Numbered from the stretch's first letter, positions 27,492 to 40,556 are shown. The stretch is 64,000 nucleotides of DNA from Branchiostoma floridae (GCF_000003815.2 NW_023365779.1:441595-505594); one strand, 5' to 3'. Program-made: numbers and translations. The notes: generated by a model from the letters alone, not told the origin.

Positions 27492-28317
27492 GTTTCATTT
27501 CTCCTCAAAACATCTGCTTGTAGAATAACCCACTACCTGCACAATGAAACCAGAACATTAAAAGTCTCCACCCGGGTAGTTAGTCTTCATGCTTTGTGAC
27601 TGGATCCAGTATTAAACCTGTCTGGCTCGGAGCCCATATTGGGAAATGTTACCTGAAGTATGGAGCCAAGTTTGGGCCATAACAAGGTAACATGTTGTTT
27701 CTGGGCTGGATATTGGGGAATGTTACCTGACGCACAGAGAAAAGGTTGGGCCACAACAGGGTAACGTGTTGTTTCTGGGTTGGATGAAATAAAAGGAAGA
27801 AAACCAGAAAAGCAACATAAAAAGTGTCTTAGGGGAAAGAGTATCTCAGAGTTAATTATTAGTTTCTAAGGTGAATCTAAGGTTTTATTCCAATCTTTAT
27901 TTTTCCAAAGAGGTGCTAGAGATTCTAAACTTGTGTCAATTTTTCTCGACAATAAGTTAGCGCTATTCAATTTCAAGTGAGACTGTGAGTATCACACACA
28001 TTTTAGCAGTGGGTGACACAAATGTCCTGGCAAAATGAACAAACTGAAACTGAAACTCCCCTCCTAGACTGTCCTTAATTATACTCAACAGTTCTCTGTA
28101 CGACTGTGTCCAAATGTTAGAATCCTGACAATCACATATTAGTGACAGGAATGTTGCAGCAAAATTTTAATGACCAAACTGAAACTGAAACTCCCCTCCC
28201 AGACTGCCTTATTACTCAACAGTCCTCCTTATGACCGTGCCCACCCATGTATTGATCCAGACAGACTCTAGCCACTCCTGGATTCCCCCCCATTTCCTCC
28301 CGACGTCCCGACAAGTC

Positions 28318-29050
28318 TGTGCCGCACTGGTGCACACCTCCACAATGGTGCACACCTCCACAATGGTGCACACCTCCACAATGGTGCACACCTCCACAAT
28401 GGTGCACACCTCCACAATGGTGCACACCTCCACAATGGTGCACACCTCCACAATGGTGCACGCCTCCACAATGGTGCACACCTCTACACTGGTGCACACC
28501 TCCACACTGGTGCACACCTCCACAATGGTGCACACCTCCACAATGGTGCACACCTCCACAATGGTGCACACCTCCACAGTGGTGCACACCTCCACACTGG
28601 TGCACACCTCCACACTGGTGCACACCTCCACAATGGCGCACACCTCCACAATGGTGCACACCTCGACAATGGTGCACACCTCCACAATGGTGCACACCTC
28701 CACAATGGCGCACACCTCCACAATGGTGCACACCTCCACAATGGTGCACACCTCCACAATGGCGCACGCCTCCACAATGGTGCACACCTCCAAAATGGTG
28801 CACACCTCCACAATGGTGCACACCTCCGCAATGGTGCACACCTCCACAATGGTGCACACCTCCACAATGGTGCACACCTCCGCAATGGTGCACACCTCAA
28901 CAATGGTGCACACCTCCACAATGGTGCACACCTCCACAATGGTGCACACCTCCAAAATGGTGCACACCTCCACAATGGTGCACACCTCCACACTGGTGCA
29001 CACCTCCACAATGGTGCACACCTCCACAATGGTGCACACCTCCACAAGGC
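28318..29050 (+). repeat. 18-bp minisatellite, about 40 units
   Basis: The unit GTGCACACCTCCACAATG runs with few substitutions. Because 18 is divisible by three and the unit lacks stops in most frames, it makes frames of 200-300 residues on both strands (VHTSTM, CTPPQW, EVCTIV repeats). These are products of the repeat. Confidence 0.9.
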
Positions 29051-29715
29051 CACTCCTACTCTATTTACTGGTCCTCTATAATTTAGATGGACATACAAGA
29101 CGAGAGAAGAAACAAGAGTAACATACCATGAGATAATGTTCTTGTCTGGGTGTCCTCAATTTGTTAGAGGGAATATTATACACTAACTATAACTTTTAGT
29201 TAAGACAACTTAGATTCAAATCTACCTCCCTGCCCTCTGTTTTCTATCTGCATAAGTTGTCCTGCTGGTGCTAAATGTTTTAACTTGAAGTTTTAAAGAA
29301 CCACAGATCTGACTCGGTGCAGTCTGGAACCAAAGACTGGGAGGCACAGGGTCTACATGACTACCTTACCCGACTGTATCATAAGCTGGGGAAGGAGTTT
29401 AGCGAGCAGAGAACTTTTATTCCCCCGCAAAGGAATAAACCTCCTCTACCGGCTAAACTCCTCAGAGATTATACAGATATCACCATAACCTGGAGGATCA
29501 GGTGCAATAAAGTAGTTTACATGTACGTGAGGGTCAGGAGGTCCGACATACACTTATAACGATCAGGGAAACGTCTTGTAACTCACAAAATTGCAAGATG
29601 TGCCACACAGGCCAAGGTGAGAATATTTATAAGACATTGAGGAATATGATAAGACACCGCTGCAGTCTTAGCAGCCTCTTGGTACTCTCCAAGAACTCTA
29701 ACGAGAACTCTTGAG

Positions 29716-29901
29716 TATACAGTCAAACCTGTCTATAGCGGCCACTCAAGGGACCGGACAAATTTGGCCACTATAGACAGGTGGCCTCTGTATAGAGGTG
29801 GCAACTTGTAGATAAAATACCCAAGGGACCGACAAAAAGTGGCCACTATGGACAGGTGGCCCCTCTGTAGAGGTGGCCCCTAATACAGGTTTGACTGTAT
29901 A
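29716..29901. mobile_element. Short palindromic MITE with ATACAGTCAAACCTGT ends
   Basis: ATACAGTCAAACCTGTCTAT at the left and AATACAGGTTTGACTGTAT at the right are inverted; the interior repeats GGCCACTATAGACAGGTGGC. Decayed relatives are visible in introns 7 and 9 (about 49,165-49,330 and 46,780-46,890). Confidence 0.7.
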
Positions 29902-30219
29902 TCATGGTACTGCAAGATGCAGTTACTCAAGCAACCAGATATATTTCAGAAATGTTCAGACATTTCAGGCAGCTTTCATTGTCTTTCCTTTGTGACATCC
30001 AGTTGCATCGCTTGAGTAGCTGTCATGTTGCATATCTTAATTCTTATTACCTGAATGTCTAACCTTTATCGACTCAGACTATCACAAGTACTATTTTACT
30101 ATTATGGGACTCTATACTCCTCTACTTTACACTCAGACTAGTGTAATAAATGTACTATTGGGCCACTAATGTCCCTATATCTTAGACTTCATGCTCCAAT
30201 ATACTTTAGACCAAGACTA

Positions 30220-30810
30220 TCATAACTGTTACATTAATAAATCATTATCACTTTATACCATAGGCACTATACAACAACTCAGACCAAGACTATCATAACA
30301 GTAATAAATCATTATCATTCTACACCATAGGCTCTATAAAACACTACCTAAACTCAGACCAAGACTATTACAACAGTAATAAATCATTCTATTCTACACC
30401 ATAGGCTCTATAAAACACTACCTAAACTCAGACCAAGACTATCGTAACAGTAATAAATCATTCTATTCTACACCATAGGCTCTATAAAACACTACCTAAA
30501 CTCAGACCAAGACTATTACAACAGTAATAAATCATTCTATTCTACACCATAGGCTCTATAAAACACTACCTAAACTCAGACCAAGACTATTACAACAGTA
30601 ATAAATCATTCTATTCTACACCATAGGCTCTATAAAACACTACCTAAACTCAGACCAAGACTATCATAACAGTAATAAATCATTATCATTCTACACCATA
30701 GGCTCTATAAAACACTACCTAAACTCAGACCAAGACTATCATAACAGTAATAAATCATTATCATTCTATACCATAGGCTCTATACAACACTACCTTAATA
30801 AACTCAGACT
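30220..30810 (+). repeat. About 60-62 bp tandem repeat, eight to nine units
   Basis: ACTCAGACCAAGACTATCAT, AACAGTAATAAATCATT and CTACACCATAGGCTCTATAA repeat with high similarity. Confidence 0.8.
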
Positions 30811-31200
30811 GCTTCACCAGTAATGCACCAATGTTCCTATAGCCAATAGGCTTCATAGTCCAACCTTATACCCAGACCATTACACCTAGTAATGTACTAA
30901 GTGTTCCTCTACCCATGACTATACCGAATATTGTACCCCATGGCACAGAAACCTACAGGCTGACAATCCTGACTTCAAGTCCCCTGAACAACATTATATA
31001 CACTGAAGTCAAGCGGTGCGGACACGTATAATATAAGGTGTGTTCTGTGAGATCAAGCAATCTTTCATACCCCAAATGCCTAAGGAAATCACCTATAGTA
31101 TACAGACTGAGGAATTTTACTTCCCAGCTGCTTCTTGGCGACTCTGCAGCTCAATGTATAACATAGAGAGGCTTGACCACACCTTATAACACGTTCTTAC

Positions 31201-31378
31201 CTTGGAAATGTTGCCGCAAAGATTCACCGGAGCGTTCCACAGTTCCCGGCGGGGCCAGGCGTTCCTCCTCCCGACAAGGTTTGACGGATCGTCCGCTGGT
31301 AAATCCCACGGCCTGATACGGCGGTACCGCGACGGGAAACGTGCTCGTTCGAACAGCTGAGACCTGTAACTCCGAGCG
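31201..31378 (-). CDS. Possible exon of an unidentified minus-strand gene
   Basis: On the minus strand a 178-nt stretch lies between CTAACTGCAG and a strong donor CCAAG/GTAAGAA. One frame is open throughout: SELQVSAVRTSTFPVAVPPY, then QAVGFTSGRSVKPC and REEERLAPPGTVERSGESLR. The stretch is GC- and CpG-rich compared with its surroundings. No domain is recognised and no partner exon was found within the 31 kb to the left. It may equally be 5' UTR. Confidence 0.25.
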
Positions 31379-32460
31379 CTGCAGTTAGATACACTTCAGA
31401 TGATAATGGTGGGAGACTCTGCGTACACTAGCGACCTCTAACTCTGGCGGTTGGTACTGCACACAGGCCGGTAATATTGTGTGAGGTGGCGGTTTCGAGG
31501 GACTCATAAATTGTGGCACGGGTCTGACAAAATATAACAAAGATACGGATTGCATTATTGAAGTCATATCAAAAACAGTAAACATAAAGATCTAATGGCT
31601 CCATAAACATATTTTTCCTCATACATGGTGGTACAGAATTACATAAAAATCAAACGTCCAAATGTGTTACTAAAGTCAGTTGAACATTTCGTTGTTTCCT
31701 CGTGACCTACCTTCCCCAAAGCACACTGTTCTCTGTAGGCGCTACGTGTACCTGTATGGTCTACGTTAGTAAACAACGAATTTCTGGATAGTTACATGTA
31801 CGACTAAAGAGATCCGTGCCGCCATTTCTGTACCCACCTGTCGTCTGCTAATTCCCTCAGGTTCCCGCCTAAACACTCGTCCCCAGGATAGGCTGATTTT
31901 CCCAGCATGCTTTACACAGAAAAAACTTCTCTTTCCCAGGAAACAAAGACTAACTCGCTATTCCCGTTTTAAACATTATGATTATCATCACAAATCGGAA
32001 AGCGTATAAACAGAGCAAACCGACTGTACCTGAATGAAGCACTATTTGTCATATTTTTTCAAAGACAATTATGGACCGGAAAACGAACAATAACACATTG
32101 TATGCGCTAATTATGCGAGGAAAGTTGACGTGTTTTTCATGATCTCGCAGTTTACGGACGATTGCTTCAGTCTTTTGGGTTCTTGCATAGAGGACAGTTT
32201 TATTTGAACCTTAGATTGTTTATTCATGAAAGCTCAAATCGGCCTGCAGGCCGCTTTTTATTGAGGTCACGGGGGAATATTTAGGGGTTAGACAAAATAT
32301 AATGTTCTACGGTAAATGTACAGATTGCAGTGATGCTGTGACAATTCCTCAGTCCTCCTGTGGCAAATGTCTTTGCGGCAGGCTCAGTTCGTGTCATGGA
32401 TGCTCATATTTCAGCAAAGCTAATGCGCCCCGCTATGCCTAGGGCGTAGGTTTAGTTATA

Positions 32461-32704
32461 CCCCTGTCACGTATCGATGGAAGATCGGCCATATTTTATA
32501 ATTAGAAATCGACAGAGGGTTGCGCGTATTTTTCACCTGAAAACCGTCCCTGTCACATATAAGCCATAATTTGTACCTTTAACAATTGTTGTGCAATAAA
32601 GTTATGATGATGATGAAAGTTATCATTATAAGCGAGGTTCGGGCGATTGCCGCAGAATCGTCGTCCGATCGATCGATTTTCGCCAAAAATGACAGGGGTA
32701 TTAT
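32461..32704. mobile_element. MITE with TACCCCTGTCAC ends, copy 1
   Basis: The left end is ATACCCCTGTCACGTATCGA and the right end AAAAATGACAGGGGTATTAT, with ACAATTGTTGTGCAATAAAG and CGATCGATCGATTTTCGCC inside. TA borders suggest a Tc1/mariner-like target. It is the inverse copy of 41771-42007. Confidence 0.6.
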
Positions 32705-33644
32705 ACCGCTATGCCCAGGGCGTGGTTTAGTTAAAGAGGAGGCAATGGAGAAGCCTGAGGGGAATGCATGGGTGTGCTTGCCTTTTAGTGAGGTGACAAA
32801 TGCGACAGTAAGCTATGCGCAGGTCTTTACGTGAAACTGGTTGCGTGTTTGGGACCATATTCTCCACGCTGCAGCAGCGACGTCTAGCGTTAGTGTGACG
32901 TATAACAGGTATTGCCCCGAGAAAGGGGACAGGCGGTCATCCAAAAGCCGGCGAGCTATGAACACAAAGCCCCTACCAGGCACCACAGGTCGCTGGAAAA
33001 ATAGTAGAAATTGGCCAAATCAGACAGAAAACACTCTGGAAGAGTTTGATGGCCGAGGAGTACAGTTTGCGACCTTATTTGGTCAATTTCGACTATTCTT
33101 ACTATATCGACCTGTATAAGAGCGTTGGAATCAGAATCAGTAGGTCCTGGGTTCGATACTCACCATGCCCCTGCCCCCATGACGGTGGAGTGACGCCCAC
33201 CGAGCTTCACGGCTAATCTGTCTAAAGGTGCCAAAAACACCTACGGATTTGGTGCTGTCAGTGTGTCAACATCTGCACACTTGCCACTAAGACCCGTGAT
33301 TTTTTTGTTATTCTTTTTTTTTTTTATATCGACCTGTACATGTGGAGCCTGGTAAAGGCTAATGAGCACATAGTTAATATGTACAAAGCACATGTACTTT
33401 GCTATGCAATGATTCACCTACCAATGGGACTATACTGAGTATTAAGACAATGGTACCCCCGTTGGTGCAGGTTACATGGGCGTCAGAAGGGTGTTTTAGT
33501 CAATGAAACGACTCCTAGTCAAAACAGAAAGAAACGGATTTAATGGCAACATTTAAAGACACGTTGATGAGATAGATTGGGTATTTTCCGTAGAGAAGGA
33601 ACAGAATATGTAGAACCGGATCGGAGATGCAGATGTAACGCTAG

Positions 33645-33852
33645 TTAACCTTTATCCCCAGGGTAACCTATATTCGTAGTGTTTAATACCCACACGGTAA
33701 TAGTGGATATCAAGTCGACAGATGTTGGTTTCAAGTTGTAATATGTTCATTTTTTGTAGTTTGAAACTATCGTCCGTCGACTTGATATCCCTAAATACCC
33801 GTCTTTTTAAAGCAACGTATATATGTTAACCTGCGGATAAAGGTGAACAAGC
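33645..33852. mobile_element. Palindromic MITE with TTAACCTTTATCC ends
   Basis: GTTAACCTTTATCCCCAGGG at the left and AACCTGCGGATAAAGGTGAA at the right are inverted, as are GGATATCAAGTCGAC and GTCGACTTGATATCC further in. There is no coding potential. Confidence 0.6.
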
Positions 33853-34780
33853 GTTACTCAGTGCGTGGTGCGGCTGTCAGGAGCCAGTCCGTCATGTTGT
33901 AGTGGATACAAATTAACCAGTTAGATAAACTACCGGTCGTCTACACTTACACTTTGTTGCTGCACTCTTACTGCCCGCTAGGCGGCGTTGTGAGGCTGTA
34001 AAATAGCCCATCTGCACAAACTGTAGACCGCGTATAATCATCCTTTTCAAAAGTTGCTGATTTTTGGTTTGAACGATTTAGTTCCGAGGTTTTATTGATG
34101 AATCTTTTACATTTCTTACTCAATTACATCTTATGAAATTCAATGTAAATTTCACGATTCATTATGCTGGTTTGGTGTCACCATCGGTCAAAATCTAAGA
34201 TGTTATTTTGAGAAATTACCAATAAATTCACATAAAGGGGCACTACCCCCAGCCATCCCCTTCCCAGAATGACGAAAAAGCCCAGTCCGACTAGGGTTAA
34301 AGCCGCATGCCTTTCCTACTTATATGAATAAATAAATAAGGTACTTAACGTTAATGTAGAATTGTTGTAGCAAGACCAAAACATTCTAGACAAATACAGT
34401 TTACTGTTGTAACGTTGAGAACTTGAGATGCAAATTTTTAACACATTATTTTATACGTATGACATTTACAAATACCGCAAATACAATTCACTCTGTAGTT
34501 AATGCGACAGGGTTGATACAACATTATACCATGCAAAGAAATTATCATAAAAGTGACTTCAAGCATTTTCCTTATTTTACATCGAATACAACATCTTGTC
34601 TGTATAATATTCTCTACAAGCTTAGCAGACATTACATTATTGCTCAACTTAGAGACCTTATTTTAATTTAAAAAGTGAAACATATTTTACTTAACCTTTA
34701 AAATATCTAATTAACGGACTAACCCGTTGTAACAATTGGGCAGCTCTAGCTGTATATATAGATCATTCAAAGCTGAAGTG

Positions 34781-35380
34781 AATAAGAAACAGTTCTGCTG
34801 TGATTGTGCTCGGGCGTATAGATAAGTAACAGTTATGCTGTGATTGTGCTCGGGCGTATAAATAAGTAACAGTTATGCTGTGATTGTGCTCGGGCGTATA
34901 AATAAGTAACAGTTATGCTGTGATTGTGCTCGGGCGTATAAATAAGTAACAGTTATGCTGTGATTGTGCTCGGGCGTATAAATAAGTAACAGTTATGCTG
35001 TGATTGTGCTCGGGCGTATAAATAAGTAACAGTTATGCTGTGATTGTGCTCGGGCGTATAAATAAGTAACAGTTATGCTGTGATTGTGCTCGGGCGTATA
35101 AATAAGTAACAGTTATGCTGTGATTGTGCTCGGGCGTATAAATAAGTAACAGTTCTGCTGTGATTGTGCTCGGGCGTATAAATAAGTAACAGTTATGCTG
35201 TGATTGTGCTCGGGCGTATAAATAAGTAACAGTTATGCTGTGATTGTGCTCGGGCGTATAAATAAGTAACAGTTATGCTGTGATTGTGCTCGGGCGTATA
35301 AATAAGTAACAGTTATGCTGTGATTGTGCTCGGGCGTATAAATAAGTAACAGTTATGCTGTGATTGTGCTCGGGCGTATT
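34781..35380 (+). repeat. 40-bp minisatellite, 15 units
   Basis: The unit AATAAGTAACAGTTATGCTG plus TGATTGTGCTCGGGCGTATA is repeated with almost no differences (two units have TTCTG in place of TTATG; the first has GAAAC). Such homogeneity means recent expansion or gene conversion. It lies about 350 bases beyond the stop of the channel gene. Confidence 0.95.
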
Positions 35381-35454
35381 CACGGAGCCCTTGGGCATGA
35401 ACACTATCTTTAGTTAGGATGAAAGCTGACCTGCGTTGGTATAATCCATTTTAA

Positions 35455-35715
35455 AGTTTTTCACTGTCATTCAACACAGAATTTTCTCACCTCGAATTTT
35501 CAGTCGCTCATCCGTTGATCTTCGTCAGGAGTGGTGATTAAATTACTTTGAGCACGTGACCTAAGGATACGTGACGCAAGTAAAGAATCGTAGATGCCTA
35601 TCCCTAGGTCACGTGCTCAAAGTAATTGAATCACCACTCCTGACGAAGGTCGACGGATGATCGACTCAAAATTCGAGGTGAGAAAATTTGGCGTTGAATG
35701 ACGACGGTGAAAAAC
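35455..35715. mobile_element. Palindromic MITE with hammerhead-like cores, just 3' of the channel gene
   Basis: Left arm 35455-35567 (GTTTTTCACTGTCATTCAAC, TTTTCTCACCTCGAATTTT, GAGCACGTGACCTA) and right arm 35608-35715 are inverted copies around a loop of about 40 bases. Each arm contains CTGACGA and a GAAAA/CAAAA-TTC strand (35491-35531 minus; 35638-35677 plus), resembling a hammerhead with stem I CTC/GAG. One arm has weak stem II, the other has lost G12. The element starts about 14 bases past the stop codon of exon 22. Confidence 0.65.
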
Positions 35716-35728
35716 GTCAAAACTATCT

Positions 35729-36638
35729 TTAGTTTCCCAGATACATGGTCATGGGCACGGCCACGGCAACGCTGGTGACGTACAGGACAAGGCACAGCCT
35801 GTCCAGGACCTTGGTCAACAGGGTATAATCGGACACCTCCTGATCGCCCTTCACCGCCTTGGTCAGCTCCTCCAGGCTGTGGATCACCTCCTCCGCCTGT
35901 TGCTCGGACTTCACCGCCTGCTCCTGAATGATGCTGATCAGCTCCTCCGCCTGTTGCTCGGACTTCACCGCCTGCTCCTGAACGATGCGGATCAGGTCAC
36001 GCAGGCAGGAGGTCTGCTCTTCCACGGCGGCCTCCAGGCGGGTGGGCGGGCCGGACGGCTGGCGGGTTGTCCCGCAGACATCAGCGGGGGACTCTCCGTC
36101 GCTCCCCGCCACGTCATCGGAGACAGCAGCGGGGGGCTCTCCGTCGGTCTCCGCCACGGCATCGGAGACATCATCTGGGGACTCTCCGTTGACCTTCACT
36201 ACGTCATCGGAGACAGCACCTAGGGACTCTCCGTTGACCTTCACCACGTCATCGGAGATATGAGCTGGAGTCTCTACGTCGGTCCCCGCCACGGCATCGG
36301 TAGGGATGTCGCCGGTTGTACCGGAGACAGCAGCTGGGGGCTCTCCGTTGACCTTCACCACGTCATCTAAAACATCAGCCGGGGACTCTTCGTCGGTCCT
36401 TGCCACGGCATCGGTAGGGATGGCGTCGGTTGTCTTGTAGACAACAGCCGTAGTCTCTCCGTCGACCTTAGCCACGTCGGAGACAGCAGTTGGGGGCTCT
36501 ACGTCGACCTTCACCATGCCTTCGGCAGGGATGTCGCGGTTGGTCCGCTCAGGCCAGGCCGGCTTCCCGCCGGTCATGCCTGCCTCTCCTTCCCCGCTCG
36601 CAGCCTCCTTCTCTATGAGGTCTCCGAGCAGCAGGAAC
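35729..36638 (-). CDS. Exon 22: acidic repeat cytoplasmic loop, coiled coil and M4
   Basis: A 910-nt last exon coding 302 residues and the stop. It starts with [10 protein letters not shown], then about nine copies of a roughly 15-residue acidic unit (pattern [10 protein letters not shown]-x-x-VSD). A duplicated 18-residue helical segment around [13 protein letters not shown] follows, then [11 protein letters not shown] and M4 ([20 protein letters not shown]). The DRL signature ahead of M4 is typical of Cys-loop receptors. The protein ends TMYLGN, with almost no extracellular tail. The acceptor TTGTTAAG/GTT has a weak pyrimidine tract. Confidence 0.85.
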
Positions 36639-36693
36639 CTTAACAAACGTCAACAAGAAGGAAAGATGACGATGTGGAAGCTTCTCACCGATG

Positions 36694-36782
<89 letters not shown>

Positions 36783-39700
36783 GGTCTAACGTTCAGATCA
36801 TTACAAAATGTGACCACTAGTATATATTCAACAAAACTCTCTCTAAATCCGCTATGAAACCTTCCTCCCTGAAACTTTTAAAGGTCCTCGAGGAAATCCA
36901 CTATGGTGCGGGTTCGGGCTGCTTCAATCCGCTTTATTAAACTAAATTACAATATGTTTAATGCTTTTGAGGATAAGAGATTTGCCATTTCGCTGAAGAT
37001 AGAAAATTTTCATTTAAAAAAAGAAAAGAAACAAGCCTCTCAGTCTAATCTGCTCTTTTTAGTCTGAAACCTTTGTGTTGTAACGAGTAGTACATACTTT
37101 GCCATGTAATAGAGGAAGAAAGTCTTGGCCATTGGAGACAGACTCCCCTCCTTGTCGTGGAGGCTGATGATGTACATGGTGAAGAACAGGAAAAGTCCCA
37201 TTAGCCCCATGCAGGCGACGATAAGCGTGGCTGTAATATGAATCATGATATTTGTTAACACGACTTTCCTCACTTAACTCAGGTGTGAGTGAGTACCTAG
37301 TTGTGGGTAGTGGCAGTGACAGGCCTCTGTGGCAGTGACAGGCTATAGGGGCATGTTCGGGCATGACGCACCCGCTATACACGAGTCAGGGGTAGGAGGA
37401 ACCCCTTGCATCCTTGGTCGGACGTCCTCCTAGGAGACGGAAACTCCAAACAACAAACCTGCATCTGCTGGGGCCGTCTTACACATTGCATACAGTTGCC
37501 CCTGTAGGACTTGGTGCGCCAGTAGACGAGAGGGTGGAGAAGGAAGTGCACACCCCTCCTTCACCTTAAAAAGTCACGTGCAGGCCAGGCAGACGGGTAG
37601 CCTAACCCACCCTGTCTGCCTACCATTGTCTTCCGAGACGGATGGCAACAATTTGTTTTGTTTTATTCTATAAGCGGTAAATCATCTTATGGTGTTACCA
37701 TGTTTGTACCGAAGAGCATAAGCTGTAAACCCGGGCAGGTTTATTTTAGTCCACTCACACCGGGAAGGACCCCTACTCTTTTCAATTAACAGTTACCCGA
37801 ATATTCTCTTAATGGCTTTATCTGATTGGTAATTGGAAAATAACTTAAAGGTTTTTGAATAAAAAAAACGTTCTTACGTTAACTACATTCCCCACCTTCT
37901 CGAAGTCCATTCAGGTAACTAAGGAGCTAAAGAAATCGGTCTATTTATCTATTCTATCTTAACCCTATCCCAGGCTTTTTTTTATTCCTGGGACCAGGGC
38001 ACCCCCCTTCGTAATGTCAAAACGGCTTGGGTTACGATCACCAAATTTTAAGGGGATGATGTACTAGTTAATTTTTATATTTTCTGTAATTTTGGTATCG
38101 TTATGACGTAATATGACGTCATTACGACGTCATAATGTCATATTTTGGGCTAAAGTCGTCAAAGTATGACATTTTCGCCATAGAAACTACATGTATTTAT
38201 CGTTGAAAATGACATTGTCCGCCGTCTTGGATTTTGACCCATGACGTCATCAAATTAGGATAAATTATGAATATTTGATTAGAAATGTAACTTAAAATTA
38301 CACAGGATGTTAATGATATAAATAAACAAGCTTGATCTAGCAATAAAACCATAAAATCCCATAATTCAAACTGAAATTAGTAAATTTGGGAAAATATGCT
38401 TGTCAGAAATCCGTTGCCATGGTAACACGAAAAATTACAAACTAAAATGTTTTTCGCAGAATTGTTGCCAACAATATTTCAAGAAAAGTCACCAAGTTTC
38501 GTAGTCCTAGCACACTTCGTTCGCCAGTTATACTACGTCAAAGTTGGCGCAGGCACTTTTAGCCCCCCTGGTCTAGATAGGGATAAGACAGGTGGGTGAC
38601 CCCTTCATACTTTGACCCCCTCGTCTTGTAGATATGTGCAAAAATAAGAATATGACAATTGTCGGTCCTCACCGAAAAATGGCAGCGCTCCTTTCACGGG
38701 AAGTACCTCCGTGACAAACACGAGAGACACGACCATGGAGAGCAGGATGGTCACTCCGAAGGAGATCCGGTCTCCCCTGTCTATGGGCATGACGAAGGTG
38801 ATGGTCATCAGCACCACCAGGATGACACAGGGCCCAATTGTGGTGGCGATGTGGAACAACGGGGATCCTCTCCAGATGAACAGCGAAGCATGCCTTCTTG
38901 TTGCCTTCTGCGAAGATCTTGTCTTTCCGATTCCATTCGCCCTCCTGTTGTGGGGGAGACCAGACGTCACAGGTACTGCCCCCTCCGCATTCTGTGTTTC
39001 ACAAATCATTAAAAATAACTGTCATTGACAGACGTGTCCTGGCAAGATTTGTTTTCTTTGTCTCGGATATTCTAATCTTTGGCAACATGAAGTACATTGT
39101 ATCGATGGCATCCTCTGCAGACTGCCAAAAAATGAGATTGGTAGTAATAACATAAAACGTCATTCATTCCTGTGTTCAAGAGGTGAACCTTCATGGCTTC
39201 TATAATAATGCCACTTTTACAACTATCCGACTAGTTTCACTTCCAGAACTACAACCATGGTTACTGCGCTACTGTCATTTCTACAAATACAATAATTATG
39301 ACACAACGCAACATATTTCCAATTATGGAAGTTTCTCGTCTTGTTGACCAAGAAGAGATTTTTCTGATATCGTCCAAAATTAATGAGAGCTGATGTCATC
39401 CATACTACTTACTTCCTGTAGCCTAAGTCTGCTTGACACAAGTACCACTGCATATTTGAATATAAGAAAAAGTCTTGCTGGGACGATCACTGAGAAACAA
39501 AAACTCTTTCTCCATCCCCCCAGCTAGAACTAAAAGATTTCAGAACTCTTTCCTGCACACAGCCAGCAAGCTGTACAACAAGACTGTAGACACGTAGGTA
39601 GTAACAATGGCTACTTAACGTCGGAGATGTTGTTTACTACTTTAGTATATTGTTTCTTATTGTATATTCAGGCTGTTATTATGTCTGCTATGTTGAAATC

Positions 39701-40355
39701 AATAAAGGATGATGATGATGATGATGGTTGTTTTACCGTATTGTATCGCTTTAACTTTTGTTGCGTACTTTATAATCTCTAAATTTTAAACTCTGGGCAC
39801 CTAGATTGTGTTCCAATGTCTATTGTGTTTCTACCGGCGAACATTACATTTTGAATGTACAGAGGATGGTATCCATAAAATTTACTGGAGGTGGCCTAAC
39901 CTGAAATGATTTAGGGGATCTCTATCCCACTCCAATATACACTAATGAAGTAAAATCAATGATATCTTTTCGTGGCATATTTATAACACCTTACCTATGG
40001 TTTGCTCAATCGCAGAGGACACAGAGAAACAGATGTGGCATTCCATGGTGTCGGCAGGGAAGAAGAACGGGTTTGCATCACAGATGGTGCTGGTCAGAGT
40101 CTCCACCCTCCATGTTACCGTACCATCGGGTCTGATCAGGATCGGTACGTCCTTTTGCAAGCCTGGGTACTTACCATCGGCACTGTGGGGGAACAAACAG
40201 AATGTCATCATTTTTTTTTCTTTTTTCAAAGTTAACAGCTATCTCCACACACACAGACACACACACAAACACACACACACATACATACACTCATGCAAGC
40301 ACACGTGCGCACATGCACACATACACACACACACACACATGCAAGCACACGCGCG

Positions 40356-40402
<47 letters not shown>

Positions 40403-40517
40403 TCATGTAAGCAAACGTGCGCACATGCACACACACACACACACACACATGCAAGCAAGCACACGCGCGCGCGCACACACGCGCGCACACACTCACATAC
40501 ATACACACACACACACA

Positions 40518-40556
<39 letters not shown>

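Noticed and set aside
28212-29121. Long reading frames of 200-296 residues on both strands
   Set aside because: They are translations of an 18-bp minisatellite without stops; no splice context, start context or non-repeat domain supports a gene.
29317-29559. An 80-residue plus-strand frame (MQSGTKDWEAQGLHDYLTRL...)
   Set aside because: Its composition looks somewhat coding-like, but I recognise no family and see no convincing flanking splice sites; left unannotated.
34781-35380. CRISPR-like regular array of 40-bp units
   Set aside because: There are no unique spacers; the units are directly adjacent and the genome is eukaryotic. It is a minisatellite.
36516-36857. Plus-strand frame ending in Leu/Ser and Ile/Tyr repeats
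   Set aside because: It is antisense to the last channel exon and then runs through a (CT)n(TA)n microsatellite.
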